Origin: Treponema sp.
GTDB lineage: Bacteria; Spirochaetota; Spirochaetia; Treponematales; Treponemataceae
Length of the DNA: 64,000 nucleotides
Direction of reading: 5' to 3'
NCBI GenBank assembly: GCA_017446265.1
Contig: JAFSRD010000039.1
Span: forward strand, 1 to 64,000
Position 1 is the first letter of the stretch, and every line of letters starts with the position of its first letter. Below, piece after piece: positions 17,626 through 27,330 of this stretch. The translations under genes were made by a program, and so were the position numbers. The notes below the pieces were generated by a model, which was given only the letters and a program-made list of their open reading frames with translations, made no database searches and was not told the origin of the DNA.

Positions 17626-19302
17626 ATGGCAAACTACCTTGAGGACGATATAAAATTAAAAGAATACAGCAGTACATTGACCGAACTCAGAAAAAACGGT
17701 GTCGATAGAATATCTGAATTAAAGCAGGAAATTGCCGCTGCAAAACGCAACAAACTGCTTGCAGCTGATGCACGGGAAAAAATAATCACTGAGGCACAGA
17801 GCGGCATAGCTGCAGCAAAAAAGATTGCCGTACAAAACAGGAAAGCAATTGCTTCGCTGCAAAAAGAAGCAGTTGACCGCTCAAACAAACTTGCAAAAAA
17901 ATATCTTGCCGATGCGCGCGACGAGGAGAAAAAAGAACTTGCACGGCTGCATGCAGAATACGACGGGAATATTGCAGCTATCAAAGCAGAATTCACTGCA
18001 AAACGTACAGCTGTCAGCGCTTCATATGACGGAAAATCATCTCGTGCCGATGCTGCCGCAAAAAACGAAGAGTTGGACATCATACAGTATGAATTAAAAT
18101 CTGCGCTTTTTGACGCAAAGAGCAAATACGCATCAGACAGTGACCGTGTAAAATCTGTAAAAAATCAGGCATATGTCAATGTCGTACAAAAAAACAGGAG
18201 CCTCAGAAACGGCACGACACGTCTTTCAGAGAACTTGATGCTCGGCTGGCAGAACTATCTGTACCAATTTAAGCTGTCAACATTCTTTTTAAAAAACGGC
18301 CTTTACATTGCAATCCTTATTTTCTTCGTTGTATGTTTCATTGTGGCGCCTGTCTCAGGCAACGGCAACCTCCTTACACTGCCGAATATCTTCACAATTT
18401 TGGAGCAAGCATCTGTACGCATGTTCTATGCACTCGGCGTCGCAGGACTTATTTTAATCGCGGGTACTGATCTGAGCGTCGGCCGTATGGTTGCAATGGG
18501 CGCAGTCATTACAGGTCTCATCTTGCACCCCGGCATTAACATCGTTACGTTTTTTCATCTCGGTCCTTGGGATTTTACAGCGATTCCTACAGCAGGAAGG
18601 ATTGGCATGGCGCTCGGCACCTCCGTCATTCTCTGCGTGCTGTTCAGTTGCTTTGCAGGAGTCTTTACCGCAAGGCTGAAGATTCACCCATTTATCTCTA
18701 CGCTTTCCACACAGCTTATCATCTATGGGCTCCTGTTTTTCGGCACAAGCGGTACGCCGGTCGGCTCAATTGATGCAGACATCAAGAACATGCTCGGCGG
18801 CAGATGGGAACTCGGCTACATCGGAGGTGATTTTATTACGTTTCCAAAATTAATACTTCCGGCAATAATCGCAATTTTTATTGCATGGTTCATTTGGAAT
18901 AAAACGACATTCGGCAAAAATATGTATGCAGTTGGAGGAAACTCCGAAGCTGCAAGCGTAAGCGGCATCAGCGTTTTTCGGGTTACAATGGGTATTTTTG
19001 CCATGGCGGGAGTGTTCTATGGATTCGGCTCATTCCTTGAAGCGTTTAAAGCAAATGCAAGCGCAGGTACAGGACAAGGATACGAACTTGATGCAATTGC
19101 AGCATGCGTTGTAGGGGGCATCTCGTTCTCAGGCGGCATAGGGAAAATAAGCGGGGCGGTGACAGGCGTTATCATTTTCACAGGACTGACATACTGCCTT
19201 ACATTTCTCGGCATTGACACAAATTTGCAGTTTGTATTCAAAGGACTTATCCTGATTACAGCAGTTGCACTTGACTCAATCAAATATCTAAAACGAAAAT
19301 AA
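17626..19302 (+). CDS. mglC: sugar ABC transporter permease MglC with long N-terminal coiled coil
   Basis: 558 residues. Residues ~225-558 are a standard CUT2 permease (GTDLSVGRMVAMGA, then YAVGGNSEAASVSGISV, then GGISFSGGIG), equal to the ~336-residue E. coli protein. Before it sits an extra ~200-residue hydrophilic segment rich in Ala, Lys and Glu with heptad character (ISELKQEIAAAKRN, LAKKYLADARDEEKKELARL). It has no signal peptide, so the segment should be cytoplasmic, next to the ATPase. The ATG at 17626 has TAAGGAG. It lies 31 nt after mglA. The extension is the odd feature; it could mediate oligomerisation, ATPase regulation or tethering. Confidence 0.9.
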   Translation: MANYLEDDIKLKEYSSTLTELRKNGVDRISELKQEIAAAKRNKLLAADAREKIITEAQSGIAAAKKIAVQNRKAIASLQKEAVDRSNKLAKKYLADARDEEKKELARLHAEYDGNIAAIKAEFTAKRTAVSASYDGKSSRADAAAKNEELDIIQYELKSALFDAKSKYASDSDRVKSVKNQAYVNVVQKNRSLRNGTTRLSENLMLGWQNYLYQFKLSTFFLKNGLYIAILIFFVVCFIVAPVSGNGNLLTLPNIFTILEQASVRMFYALGVAGLILIAGTDLSVGRMVAMGAVITGLILHPGINIVTFFHLGPWDFTAIPTAGRIGMALGTSVILCVLFSCFAGVFTARLKIHPFISTLSTQLIIYGLLFFGTSGTPVGSIDADIKNMLGGRWELGYIGGDFITFPKLILPAIIAIFIAWFIWNKTTFGKNMYAVGGNSEAASVSGISVFRVTMGIFAMAGVFYGFGSFLEAFKANASAGTGQGYELDAIAACVVGGISFSGGIGKISGAVTGVIIFTGLTYCLTFLGIDTNLQFVFKGLILITAVALDSIKYLKRK

Positions 19303-19305
19303 GCT

Positions 19306-21717
19306 ATGGAATTTACACAAGAACAAATCGATTCTCTTTCGATTGATGAATCAAAAATTATTGAAAAAATTGCAGGTGAATTACAGATACGAGGAACACA
19401 AGCTTCGGCTGTAATCAATTTAATTGGCGAAGGCTGCACAGTGCCTTTTATTGCACGATACAGAAAAGAAGCACACGGCTCTCTTGACGAAGTGCAAGTT
19501 CGTGACTGTGCACATAAATTTTCATCATATAAAAATCTTGAGGAGCGAAGGCTCGAAATTGTTAAGGGAATTTTTTCGCAAGGAAAATTAACAGAAACTT
19601 TATACAAGTCGGTTCAAGATGCGACAACGCTTTCCGCTCTCGAAGATTTGTGGACTCCGTTTAAGAAAAAGAAAAAGACGCGTGGAATGCTTGCAATCGA
19701 AAGGGGGCTTGAGCCATTGGCAGATGCAATGCTTTCTCTTGACGATGCAGAAATCGAAAAAAGAGCAAAAGAATTTATAAATGATAACAGCGAGAATCCT
19801 GAACTTTCTGTTGCAACGGCAGAGGATGCACTTTCTGGTGCGAAAGATATTCTTGCAGAGAGACTCTCTCAAGATAGCGAGTGCAGAAAATTAGTAATGG
19901 ATTTGTATCGTTCGACTGGCAGCATCGTAACGAAGGGAATTGGGAGCGAGGAAGATGCAAAGACTTCGGTGTATCAGATGTATTGGGATTATAGCGAGGC
20001 ACTTTCCGAGATTAAGGCTCATCGTGTGCTTGCAATAAATCGTGGGGAGCGAGAGGGCGTGCTTGATGTAACAATCGATGTTGATGTAGACGGTGCAATC
20101 ACGCTTTTAAAAAAGCATGCAAAAACAAACAATCGCTATCATGCAGAGGCGGTTGAAGACGGCATTGTTCGCTTGCTCTCTCCATCTGTTGTTCGAGAAA
20201 TCCGAAGTGACGAAAGTGATAAAGCAGATGAGCACGGCATTGGAATTTTTAGCGAGAACCTTCGTAATCTTTTAATGACGCAGCCAATCAAAGGAAGCCG
20301 CGTACTTGGCGTAGACCCTGGCATTAGAACAGGAACAAAGTGTGCTGTTCTTGACGAAACTGGAAAATACATTGCAAGTTTTTTGATAAAACAAGTTTCA
20401 GACGAAACAGGTTCATACAATGCACTAAAAGATGCAATCAAAAAATATAACATACAAATTGTTGCTGTCGGAAATGGAACAGGCAGTCAAGAAGTTCAAA
20501 AAATTGTGAGCAAGGTTATAAGCGAAAACTATCCTGATGTTCATTATACTGTCGTGGACGAAAGCGGTGCATCTGTTTATTCTGCAAGTGACATTGCAAG
20601 AGAAGAATTTCCCGACTTGGATTTAACAATACGAGGTGCAATCAGTATGGGTAGAAGATTACAGGATCCGCTTGCAGAACTTGTTAAAATCGATCCGAAA
20701 GCGATTGGTGTGGGGCTTTATCAACATGATGTAAATCAAAAAAAACTTTCCGAAACTCTTGATGAAGTCGTAAGTTCTGTAGTGAACAATGTGGGCGTAA
20801 ATTTAAACACGGCGAGTGCATCTTTGTTAAAATATGTTTCAGGAATAACTTCTAGCACTGCAAAAAAAATTGTAGCCTATCGAGATGCAAACGGAAAAAT
20901 TACCAGTCGGGAAGATTTAAAAAAGGTGAGTGGGCTAGGACCGAAAGCGTTCGAGCAATGTGCAGGATTTTTAAAAATTCCTGAAAGCAGCGACGAACTC
21001 GATAATACATGGGTTCATCCGGAAAATTACGAAGTCGCTAGAGAGCTTCTTCAGGTGATAAAATCTGGAAAAGATGTTTCGCCTGCGTTAAAAGAAAATC
21101 TTAAAAAAACATACAATCTGGGTGATACAACTCTTTCAGATATTATTGATGAGTTACGAAAGCCAAATCGTGACCCACGCGAAAGTTATCCTGCTCCAAT
21201 TATGCAGCAAGGTGTGCTTTCATTTGAAGATTTAAAACCTGGCATGAAAGTAAACGGTAAGATTCGAAATGTTGTAGATTTTGGCGCCTTTGTTGATATA
21301 GGCTTGCACGAAACGGGACTTATTCACATAAGCGAACTTTCTGACAGTTTTGTAAGCGCTCCAATGGATTTCGTTAAGGTTGGCGATGTAAAAGAGTTTA
21401 CGGTTTTGTCGCTTGACACAGACAGAAAGCGCATAAGTTTATCGCTCAAAAGTGATGCAGCTCTTCGTGCAAGCACAGATGCGACGAAAGTAAACGCTGC
21501 AGGTCCGTCTTCGGGAAAGAAACGCATTGTCGTAAAAAAAGCTAATGCTGATGTTTTGAAAAACGCCGCTGCACGTGCAAATCCTAGACAGGGCGGACGC
21601 GATGAAAATGCAAGGCGAGGCGAACAAAGGCAAAACGCTATGCGAGGAAGTCGCACAAACAAAGACAACAGCGGCATGACATACAACCCATTTGCAGATT
21701 TGTTAAAGGGAACCTAG
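19306..21717 (+). CDS. tex: RNA-binding transcriptional accessory protein Tex
   Basis: 803 residues. Tex-family order is clear: N-terminal helical region, YqgF/RNase-H-like core (VLGVDPGIRTGTK near residue 333), helix-hairpin-helix repeats (NLNTASASLLKYVSGI and VSGLGPKAFEQCAGF, ~500-560) and an S1 RNA-binding domain at ~645-715 (GKIRNVVDFGAFVDIGLHE). A basic, Arg/Gly/Asn-rich tail of ~80 residues follows. Tex binds nucleic acid and affects transcription elongation and RNA turnover. It starts 3 nt after mglC, so it can be cotranscribed. Codon use is more A+T-rich than in mgl, hinting at a separate origin. No obvious Shine-Dalgarno site. Confidence 0.93.
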   Translation: MEFTQEQIDSLSIDESKIIEKIAGELQIRGTQASAVINLIGEGCTVPFIARYRKEAHGSLDEVQVRDCAHKFSSYKNLEERRLEIVKGIFSQGKLTETLYKSVQDATTLSALEDLWTPFKKKKKTRGMLAIERGLEPLADAMLSLDDAEIEKRAKEFINDNSENPELSVATAEDALSGAKDILAERLSQDSECRKLVMDLYRSTGSIVTKGIGSEEDAKTSVYQMYWDYSEALSEIKAHRVLAINRGEREGVLDVTIDVDVDGAITLLKKHAKTNNRYHAEAVEDGIVRLLSPSVVREIRSDESDKADEHGIGIFSENLRNLLMTQPIKGSRVLGVDPGIRTGTKCAVLDETGKYIASFLIKQVSDETGSYNALKDAIKKYNIQIVAVGNGTGSQEVQKIVSKVISENYPDVHYTVVDESGASVYSASDIAREEFPDLDLTIRGAISMGRRLQDPLAELVKIDPKAIGVGLYQHDVNQKKLSETLDEVVSSVVNNVGVNLNTASASLLKYVSGITSSTAKKIVAYRDANGKITSREDLKKVSGLGPKAFEQCAGFLKIPESSDELDNTWVHPENYEVARELLQVIKSGKDVSPALKENLKKTYNLGDTTLSDIIDELRKPNRDPRESYPAPIMQQGVLSFEDLKPGMKVNGKIRNVVDFGAFVDIGLHETGLIHISELSDSFVSAPMDFVKVGDVKEFTVLSLDTDRKRISLSLKSDAALRASTDATKVNAAGPSSGKKRIVVKKANADVLKNAAARANPRQGGRDENARRGEQRQNAMRGSRTNKDNSGMTYNPFADLLKGT

Positions 21718-21754
21718 AAAAACTGTGACAGGCAGCGAAGCATCCAGAGTTTTT
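21718..21754. repeat. stem-loop repeat, copy C, directly after tex
   Basis: AAAAACT (21718-21724) pairs with AGTTTTT (21748-21754). The loop GTGACAGGCAGCGAAGCATC matches that of copy A (98-117 region) with one base missing. It could terminate tex; the right flank GGCAACTTTGAAAAC resembles the tail of copies B and D. Confidence 0.6.
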
Positions 21755-21798
21755 CGAGGCAACTTTGAAAACGATAAATGCTAATAGTGGAAGCGACC

Positions 21799-23949
21799 TC
21801 ACTTTACGTGCACAATATTGCTGCGTGTATTTTTTGCACGCGCTTTGAACTGAGCGGGCGACATGCCAAACTGCTTTTTAAACAGCACATAAAAATATTG
21901 ATTGTTCAATATGCCTATTTGCGTTGCAATTTCTTTTACAGTCAAATCGGTGGTCAAGAGCAACTCCCGCGCATGCTTCATTCGTACACTGTTAATATAA
22001 TTGGCAAGCGAAACTTTTTCTGCCGATTTAAACACGCGGCGGACATATGCGTCTGACAAGTGCAGGCTGTCTGCTATCATCTTTGAAGAGAGCTGTGGGT
22101 CATACAATTTGTCGCGCACCAATTGCTCAATCGTGTGTGCAAGTTTCTGTTGCTTTTGCGCACGGTTCTTTCCGCTCTGTAGGCAGATAGTTTCCATGAG
22201 CGCGTAATACTCGCACCAGACAACATTCGTGTCGCGCGCATTTTCGATAATATCAGTAATATAGTCAACACTCGTGTGGAGCGCATCGCATGCACCGTCT
22301 TGAGTGAGTGCGTTTAAAAGCGTCGCCAAGTTGAGATAGAGTTTTTTTAAACTGAAAATTATTGCTGCGTAGCGATATGCAGCAAGTTCGCGCACAATGT
22401 TCAAAAACAATGTCTGTGCAAGCGCACCGTTGCCGCTTCTCAACGCCTGCATTAAGCGCGTCTCATGCTCTTCCGGATACCACATGTCGCCTTTCCGTGT
22501 GTCAAGAAAATTTTCAAAAAACACCTGCGTGTCAGGATAAAAGAGCGCAGCGCGTGACAGCTCCTGTAAGCGTGCAAACGAATGATGCACCTCGTGCCAT
22601 TGGTCAATTTTACGCGAAACAAAAACGCGCGTGCTGCATGTACGGACAAGACAGCTCATATAATCAGTTGCAGCTTTGTCGTTTAAGAACTGCGCAATGA
22701 ACACGGTGCCCTCATCATACAGTACGCTTTCAGCAATGCCGATAAACGCATCATTGCACGGCATGTCTGCAAGCGATGTCAGCACGAGGTACACAGGCTT
22801 TTGCACATCAAACGCAATCGCATATTTTTTAAATGACCGTGCAACGTCAAACTCATGTGGCGGCGAAATTAGCAATTGCTTGATGCATTCTTTTTTGAGG
22901 ATTGCCGTGTGCGCCTCTTTGTACACGCGCTCTTTTTGCACGTATTGGTCAATATTTGTTAAGACTGTATCGGGCGCAGATTCATTTTGCCCCGGCTGGA
23001 ACAAAAGCGCCTCTACAACTTTTTTGAGCGGTACATACAGCCGAAACAGTACGAGCAGCAAAATTGCCGCCCAGCTGACCGCTATGACGCACACAACTTG
23101 CAATGCAAGCGTTTTGAAATTTTGCAACTCGTACATAAGCTTAAATGAATCGATATAACGTATGTAATATAATTGTGGGTCCGCAAGATATGAATAGATG
23201 AATGATGTACCCGCTGCGCGGGCATCGCCTGTTACATAGCCTGACAGTGCAGTTTGCTCTTTGATTGCCGCTAAACTGGCGCGCGCAGCAGGTGACGGCA
23301 CAAAGCCTTCTGCATGGAAGACGATTTCGTCAGTGTCAGGTCTATAGAGCATGCAGTTATCGTACGGGAATTGAAAATACAATTTGTTAAATTCAGTTGC
23401 ATCAAGGTTCACCATCATGGCGTTGTCACACCGCCCGCAACCGTCCGTCTCAAAAATAATCAGCGAATATACGTTCCCACGAAAAATCAGATACGGATAC
23501 TGCTTGCCGCACGCTGTCAAAATGCGCGCCGCTTCTCTGTCGGGGAAATGCGCAGAATCGCTTGAACCTGTTTCCTGCGTCGAGTAGATATAATCTTTTT
23601 TGCCGTTATATACATAGACTGAATTGATAAAGCTGTTGGAACTTGTAAACGAATTTAAAACTCTGATTGCAAGAATGCTGTCAAAGTTGCTGATGTCACC
23701 ATGCGTGCGGAGTTTTGCAACTTGCGGATTGTAGAAGTTTTGATATGTACACGCGGTGAGCATTTTTCGCACTTGCTGCCCGGTGAGCGCCGCATACTGC
23801 ACCAATTCGTCAGTCATAGATGAAATAGTGCGCAGCAACATTTTTTCGTGCGCCGCTGTCAGCATGGCAATAATGATGACAGAAGAAACGACAACTGTAA
23901 AAAAATGGAGCAGCCATGTTACAGCTGCCCACGACGATATTTTTTTCAT
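21799..23949 (-). CDS. membrane-anchored AraC-family regulator with extracytoplasmic sensor
   Basis: 716 residues. A membrane helix at ~12-32 and a second at ~286-308 bracket a ~250-residue extracytoplasmic domain, probably Cache-like. A cytoplasmic linker follows, and the C-terminal ~100 residues are an AraC double helix-turn-helix (LSSKMIADSLHLSDAYVRRVFK and LTVKEIATQIGILNNQYFYVLFKKQFGMSPAQF). Such one-component proteins sense an external ligand and activate transport genes. The adjacent iron-type ABC operon on the same strand is the likely target. Its own promoter is predicted at 23990-24019. ATG at 23949 lacks a clear ribosome-binding site. Confidence 0.88.
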   Translation of the reverse strand: MKKISSWAAVTWLLHFFTVVVSSVIIIAMLTAAHEKMLLRTISSMTDELVQYAALTGQQVRKMLTACTYQNFYNPQVAKLRTHGDISNFDSILAIRVLNSFTSSNSFINSVYVYNGKKDYIYSTQETGSSDSAHFPDREAARILTACGKQYPYLIFRGNVYSLIIFETDGCGRCDNAMMVNLDATEFNKLYFQFPYDNCMLYRPDTDEIVFHAEGFVPSPAARASLAAIKEQTALSGYVTGDARAAGTSFIYSYLADPQLYYIRYIDSFKLMYELQNFKTLALQVVCVIAVSWAAILLLVLFRLYVPLKKVVEALLFQPGQNESAPDTVLTNIDQYVQKERVYKEAHTAILKKECIKQLLISPPHEFDVARSFKKYAIAFDVQKPVYLVLTSLADMPCNDAFIGIAESVLYDEGTVFIAQFLNDKAATDYMSCLVRTCSTRVFVSRKIDQWHEVHHSFARLQELSRAALFYPDTQVFFENFLDTRKGDMWYPEEHETRLMQALRSGNGALAQTLFLNIVRELAAYRYAAIIFSLKKLYLNLATLLNALTQDGACDALHTSVDYITDIIENARDTNVVWCEYYALMETICLQSGKNRAQKQQKLAHTIEQLVRDKLYDPQLSSKMIADSLHLSDAYVRRVFKSAEKVSLANYINSVRMKHARELLLTTDLTVKEIATQIGILNNQYFYVLFKKQFGMSPAQFKARAKNTRSNIVHVK

Positions 23950-23989
23950 AGCGATGCACTACTGCGCTACTTTGTTGTGCAGCGCCATC

Positions 23990-24019
23990 ATTATACGCCA
24001 TTCCGCTTTAAACCAACAA
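23990..24019 (-). promoter_or_regulatory. candidate promoter of the AraC-type regulator
   Basis: On the minus strand TTGTTG (24019-24014), 18-bp spacer, perfect TATAAT (23995-23990). The predicted leader is about 34 nt. Confidence 0.5.
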
Positions 24020-24140
24020 CCCCCGCCTCCGTTGCTCATCTTATGTTATCTTTGCACAATTTATTTGTGCGGAGAGTCCAAAGCACCGATGCTTTGCGTC
24101 GAAAAAAATGGCATTGAATCCGACTGCAACACCTTTAGAG

Positions 24141-24174
24141 AACAACTTGCCTCGTCGCTTGCGGCAAGGTTGTT
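24141..24174. terminator. hairpin between ABC operon and AraC gene
   Basis: AACAACTTGCC (24141-24151) pairs with GGCAAGGTTGTT (24163-24174) with one bulged base. The gap 23950-24241 (292 nt) otherwise holds only the regulator's promoter. Confidence 0.5.
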
Positions 24175-24241
24175 GATTTCTCGTGTGGCTGTTCCGTGAA
24201 AAAAGCAATAGACAGTGCGCAAATGACTTTATGCGCTTCTT

Positions 24242-25351
24242 TCACACTAGCTGTCGGCGATTGCGCTCCGCTTCTGCATGTTCATCGTCGTCGTTGTACC
24301 ACATGACGCTTGCAAAATCAACGCAGCATGATTCGCCCTGTCGGAACACTACACGGTGCGGTGTTTGTATAAGCAAAAGCTGTCCACCAATTTTTACATA
24401 GTATTCTGTGCAATCTGTCAAAAAAACGCGCTTTTCTATTTTTGTTTTGTAGCCAACAGCATTCGTCAAACTGATTGCATTCGGACGCGATGCCATAAAC
24501 AGTTTTTCGCGATTTGCGGCACTGTCAGGCAGACAGCAGGGAATCGCTTGCGAGCAGTCGCCTTCGGGATACACCTTGCCGTCTTTGATTTCTACTTTAA
24601 CAAATGTCGATTTTCCCAAAAAGCTGTGCACAAATCTATTGACTGGCTTGTTGTAAAGATTTCGCGGCGTGTCTATCTGCACAATTTTGCCCATATCCAT
24701 CACCATCATGCGGTCGGAAAGCGCCATCGCTTCAGACTGATCGTGCGTCACAAATATAATCGTAAAGTTGAATTTCTTTTGCAACTCCTTGATTTCAAAG
24801 CGCATCGATTCGCGCAACTTGGGGTCAAGATTTGAAAGCGGTTCGTCAAGCAGCATGACGCGTGGATTTGTGACGATGGCGCGCGCAAGTGCAATACGCT
24901 GCTGCTGTCCGCCAGACAAGTTCCCTGGATAAAGCGCTTCAAGACCTGTCAAATTGGTATGCTTGAGAGCTGTTGCAACACGCTCTTTTATTTCAGCAGA
25001 TGGAACTTTTTTCACGCGTAGCGGCAGCGCGACATTTTCAAAGATGTTCATGTGCGGCCAGACTGCAAATGCTTGAAACACCATGCCAAGCCCGCGGTCT
25101 TCAGGTGGCACATAGAGATTCTTGCTCTTGACAGACACTGGCTTTCCGCATAAATGGATTTCACCTTCAGTCAAATCTTCAAAGCCTGCAATCATGCGGA
25201 GCGTCGTCGTTTTGCCACAGCCCGACGGTCCCAAAAACGAAAAGCATTCACCTTCTTCAACTTCAAGATTGAAGTCGTCAACAGCAACGACCGAGCCAAT
25301 TGATTTTTCAACAAACTGTTTTGTCACGTGTTTCAACACAACTTGCGCCAT
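24242..25351 (-). CDS. ABC transporter ATPase, iron/spermidine type (first of two)
   Basis: 369 residues: one ABC domain plus a C-terminal TOBE-like domain. Walker A GPSGCGKTT at 41-49, signature LSGGQQQ, Walker B VMLLDEP and switch FVTHD are all intact. The family (FbpC/PotA/AfuC) drives import of Fe3+, polyamines or sugar phosphates. It starts 15 nt after the permease stop, in an operon that carries a second, distinct ATPase, so the transporter may use a heterodimeric motor. Confidence 0.9.
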   Translation of the reverse strand: MAQVVLKHVTKQFVEKSIGSVVAVDDFNLEVEEGECFSFLGPSGCGKTTTLRMIAGFEDLTEGEIHLCGKPVSVKSKNLYVPPEDRGLGMVFQAFAVWPHMNIFENVALPLRVKKVPSAEIKERVATALKHTNLTGLEALYPGNLSGGQQQRIALARAIVTNPRVMLLDEPLSNLDPKLRESMRFEIKELQKKFNFTIIFVTHDQSEAMALSDRMMVMDMGKIVQIDTPRNLYNKPVNRFVHSFLGKSTFVKVEIKDGKVYPEGDCSQAIPCCLPDSAANREKLFMASRPNAISLTNAVGYKTKIEKRVFLTDCTEYYVKIGGQLLLIQTPHRVVFRQGESCCVDFASVMWYNDDDEHAEAERNRRQLV

Positions 25352-25366
25352 AATTCACCTCGCTCC

Positions 25367-27103
25367 TTATTGCCGTATTTTTTTCTTCCGCTCTTTTGTG
25401 ATGTGCGACACAATCGTATTGCACACGATGATAAGCACAATTGCAACAGATGCGAGCGCGGACGCACGCTGAATGTAGCCGTCACTTCTGAGCGAATAAA
25501 TTGCAACGCCGAGTGTGCGCGTGTACGGACCGTAAAGCAGCACCGATGTCGTCAGCTCGCGCATTGCAGGCAGGAAAATCAAAAAGAAGCCCGACACCAT
25601 CGCGGGGCGAATAAGCGGCAGCGTTACATCTTTGAGCGCTTCGCTATGGGATGCCCCGCACGAGCGCGCCGCATCTTCAAGCGACGGGTGCACTTGTTGC
25701 AGTGACGCAGACGCAGACTTCATCGAGAACGACAAGTAGCGCGCAATGTACGCAATCAAAATTATCCAGATAGTATTGTACAGATTGATTTTCAAAATTG
25801 CGCCCGACCACGCGAGTATGACGCCTATAGCAAGCACCGTGCCCGGAATTGAATACGGCAGCACGGAGACAATCTCAAGCACCTCTTTTCCTTTGGGACG
25901 GATTTTGTTGATAACGTATGCAATCATCACGCCGAGGAACATGCTGATAATGCCCGCAGAGACAGACAAGAACAGCGAGTTGCGTATAGAGTCGGTGACC
26001 ATCTTGTTGCCAAACAATATGTTCGCATAGTTTTTGAGCGTAAAGTTTGCGAACGTAAGCGGCAGTCCGTACGCTTTTAAAAATCCCACAAGGAAAATCA
26101 TAACGAGCGGCACAAGCACAATGACAATGAGCGACACAAACGAAACGATGAGCAACGGATATGTTGCACCGCGCAATTTAATGAGCGTTGGCCGCATGCT
26201 CTTGCCTTTGATAATGTCATAGCTTCCCGAACGAAGCACAAGCTTTTGAATGACGAGCGCAATAGCGACAACAGCAACGAGCAGCACGGAAAGTGCCGCA
26301 CCTTCGCGAATGCCGTTGAAGTCCCCTGCTGCGCGGTTTATAAGCTGATAGATTTTTGTCGGCAACGTGTAGATGTTCTGTGAAAATCCCAGTATCGACG
26401 GTACGCCAAAATGCGCGAGCGACGAAATTAAAATGAGCAGCGCTCCTGAAGAGATTGCAGGCAGCACGAGCGGCAGCGTAATGCGCCGAATCACGTAGCC
26501 CTGCTTTGCACCTGCAATGCGCGCAGATTCTTCAAGCGTCGGGTCCATGCGTTCAAGCGCGCTCACCACCTGCATAAAGACAAATGGAAAGTAGTACGAC
26601 ACCTCAACAAAGACAATGCCCCAAATCGAATTAATATTTATCGGCGCTTTTTCTAAATGCAACACTGACATGAGCCAGTTGTTCACATAGCCGCCGCGCG
26701 CAGAGAGCATCAAATCCCACGCCATGGCGCCAAAGAAGGGCGGAAACATATACGGAATTGTAAAGAGCGAGCGCATGAGTCCTTTAAGCGGAATATCGCT
26801 CCTGCCCAAAAGCCACGCGTAAAAAAGCCCTACAACAGTGCCAAGCACCGTCACCCAAAACGCAATCACAATAGTGTTCCACATGGCTCCGATGTTGTCT
26901 TTGTTTCCTATAACGCGCGCAAACAACTTTGCATCAAACGCACGCTCAAAGAAAAACGCGTTGTAGACAATCATAAAAATAGGAATGATGACAACGATGA
27001 ACAAAATGACAAAACTCAAACCAGTCATCACCCCATCGAGGTTGAGCGAAAACAGCTTGCCGTCAAGCCGCGCAAAATCTGCATTGCGATGCTTAAAAAT
27101 CAT
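25367..27103 (-). CDS. ABC transporter permease, FbpB type (two fused permease units)
   Basis: 578 residues, about 12 membrane helices, with two EAA loops (LEESARIAGAKQGYVIRRIT and LEDAARSCGASHSEALKDVT), so one chain supplies both halves of the channel as in FbpB and AfuB. A CCTCC complement (AGGAGG) lies just upstream of the ATG at 27103. Separated from the upstream ATPase gene by an unusually long, hairpin-rich 227-nt gap. Confidence 0.9.
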   Translation of the reverse strand: MIFKHRNADFARLDGKLFSLNLDGVMTGLSFVILFIVVIIPIFMIVYNAFFFERAFDAKLFARVIGNKDNIGAMWNTIVIAFWVTVLGTVVGLFYAWLLGRSDIPLKGLMRSLFTIPYMFPPFFGAMAWDLMLSARGGYVNNWLMSVLHLEKAPININSIWGIVFVEVSYYFPFVFMQVVSALERMDPTLEESARIAGAKQGYVIRRITLPLVLPAISSGALLILISSLAHFGVPSILGFSQNIYTLPTKIYQLINRAAGDFNGIREGAALSVLLVAVVAIALVIQKLVLRSGSYDIIKGKSMRPTLIKLRGATYPLLIVSFVSLIVIVLVPLVMIFLVGFLKAYGLPLTFANFTLKNYANILFGNKMVTDSIRNSLFLSVSAGIISMFLGVMIAYVINKIRPKGKEVLEIVSVLPYSIPGTVLAIGVILAWSGAILKINLYNTIWIILIAYIARYLSFSMKSASASLQQVHPSLEDAARSCGASHSEALKDVTLPLIRPAMVSGFFLIFLPAMRELTTSVLLYGPYTRTLGVAIYSLRSDGYIQRASALASVAIVLIIVCNTIVSHITKERKKKIRQ

Positions 27104-27195
27104 ACAGCCTCCTTAATAAATTTCGCATTAGCAAAGGTGCACGACTCCCACAAGACAGCTTCACGTGTGCACAGACATATTTTTTTCGGGGCATC

Positions 27196-27300
27196 TGCCT
27201 GCCGTGCGGCAGGCAAAACGGGCTTTCCGCACTTCGCCGTCTTGCCGCGAGTTTGCCACTGTCAAACTCGGCGCGGCTCATCCCGCCGCTTCGCGGCGGG
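27196..27300. repeat. three consecutive GC-rich hairpins inside an ABC operon
   Basis: TGCCTGCCG/CGGCAGGCA (27196-27204, 27207-27215, 2-nt loop), CGAGTTTG/CAAACTCG (27248-27255, 27263-27270) and CCCGCCGC/GCGGCGGG (27282-27289, 27293-27300, 3-nt loop). They fill the gap between the second ATPase gene and the permease gene. Possible roles: internal attenuation, RNase barrier or inserted repeats. I see no gene in 27104-27330. Confidence 0.75.
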
Positions 27301-27330
27301 ACTTCGGTGCTCCAATCCCTTGCCCACATT

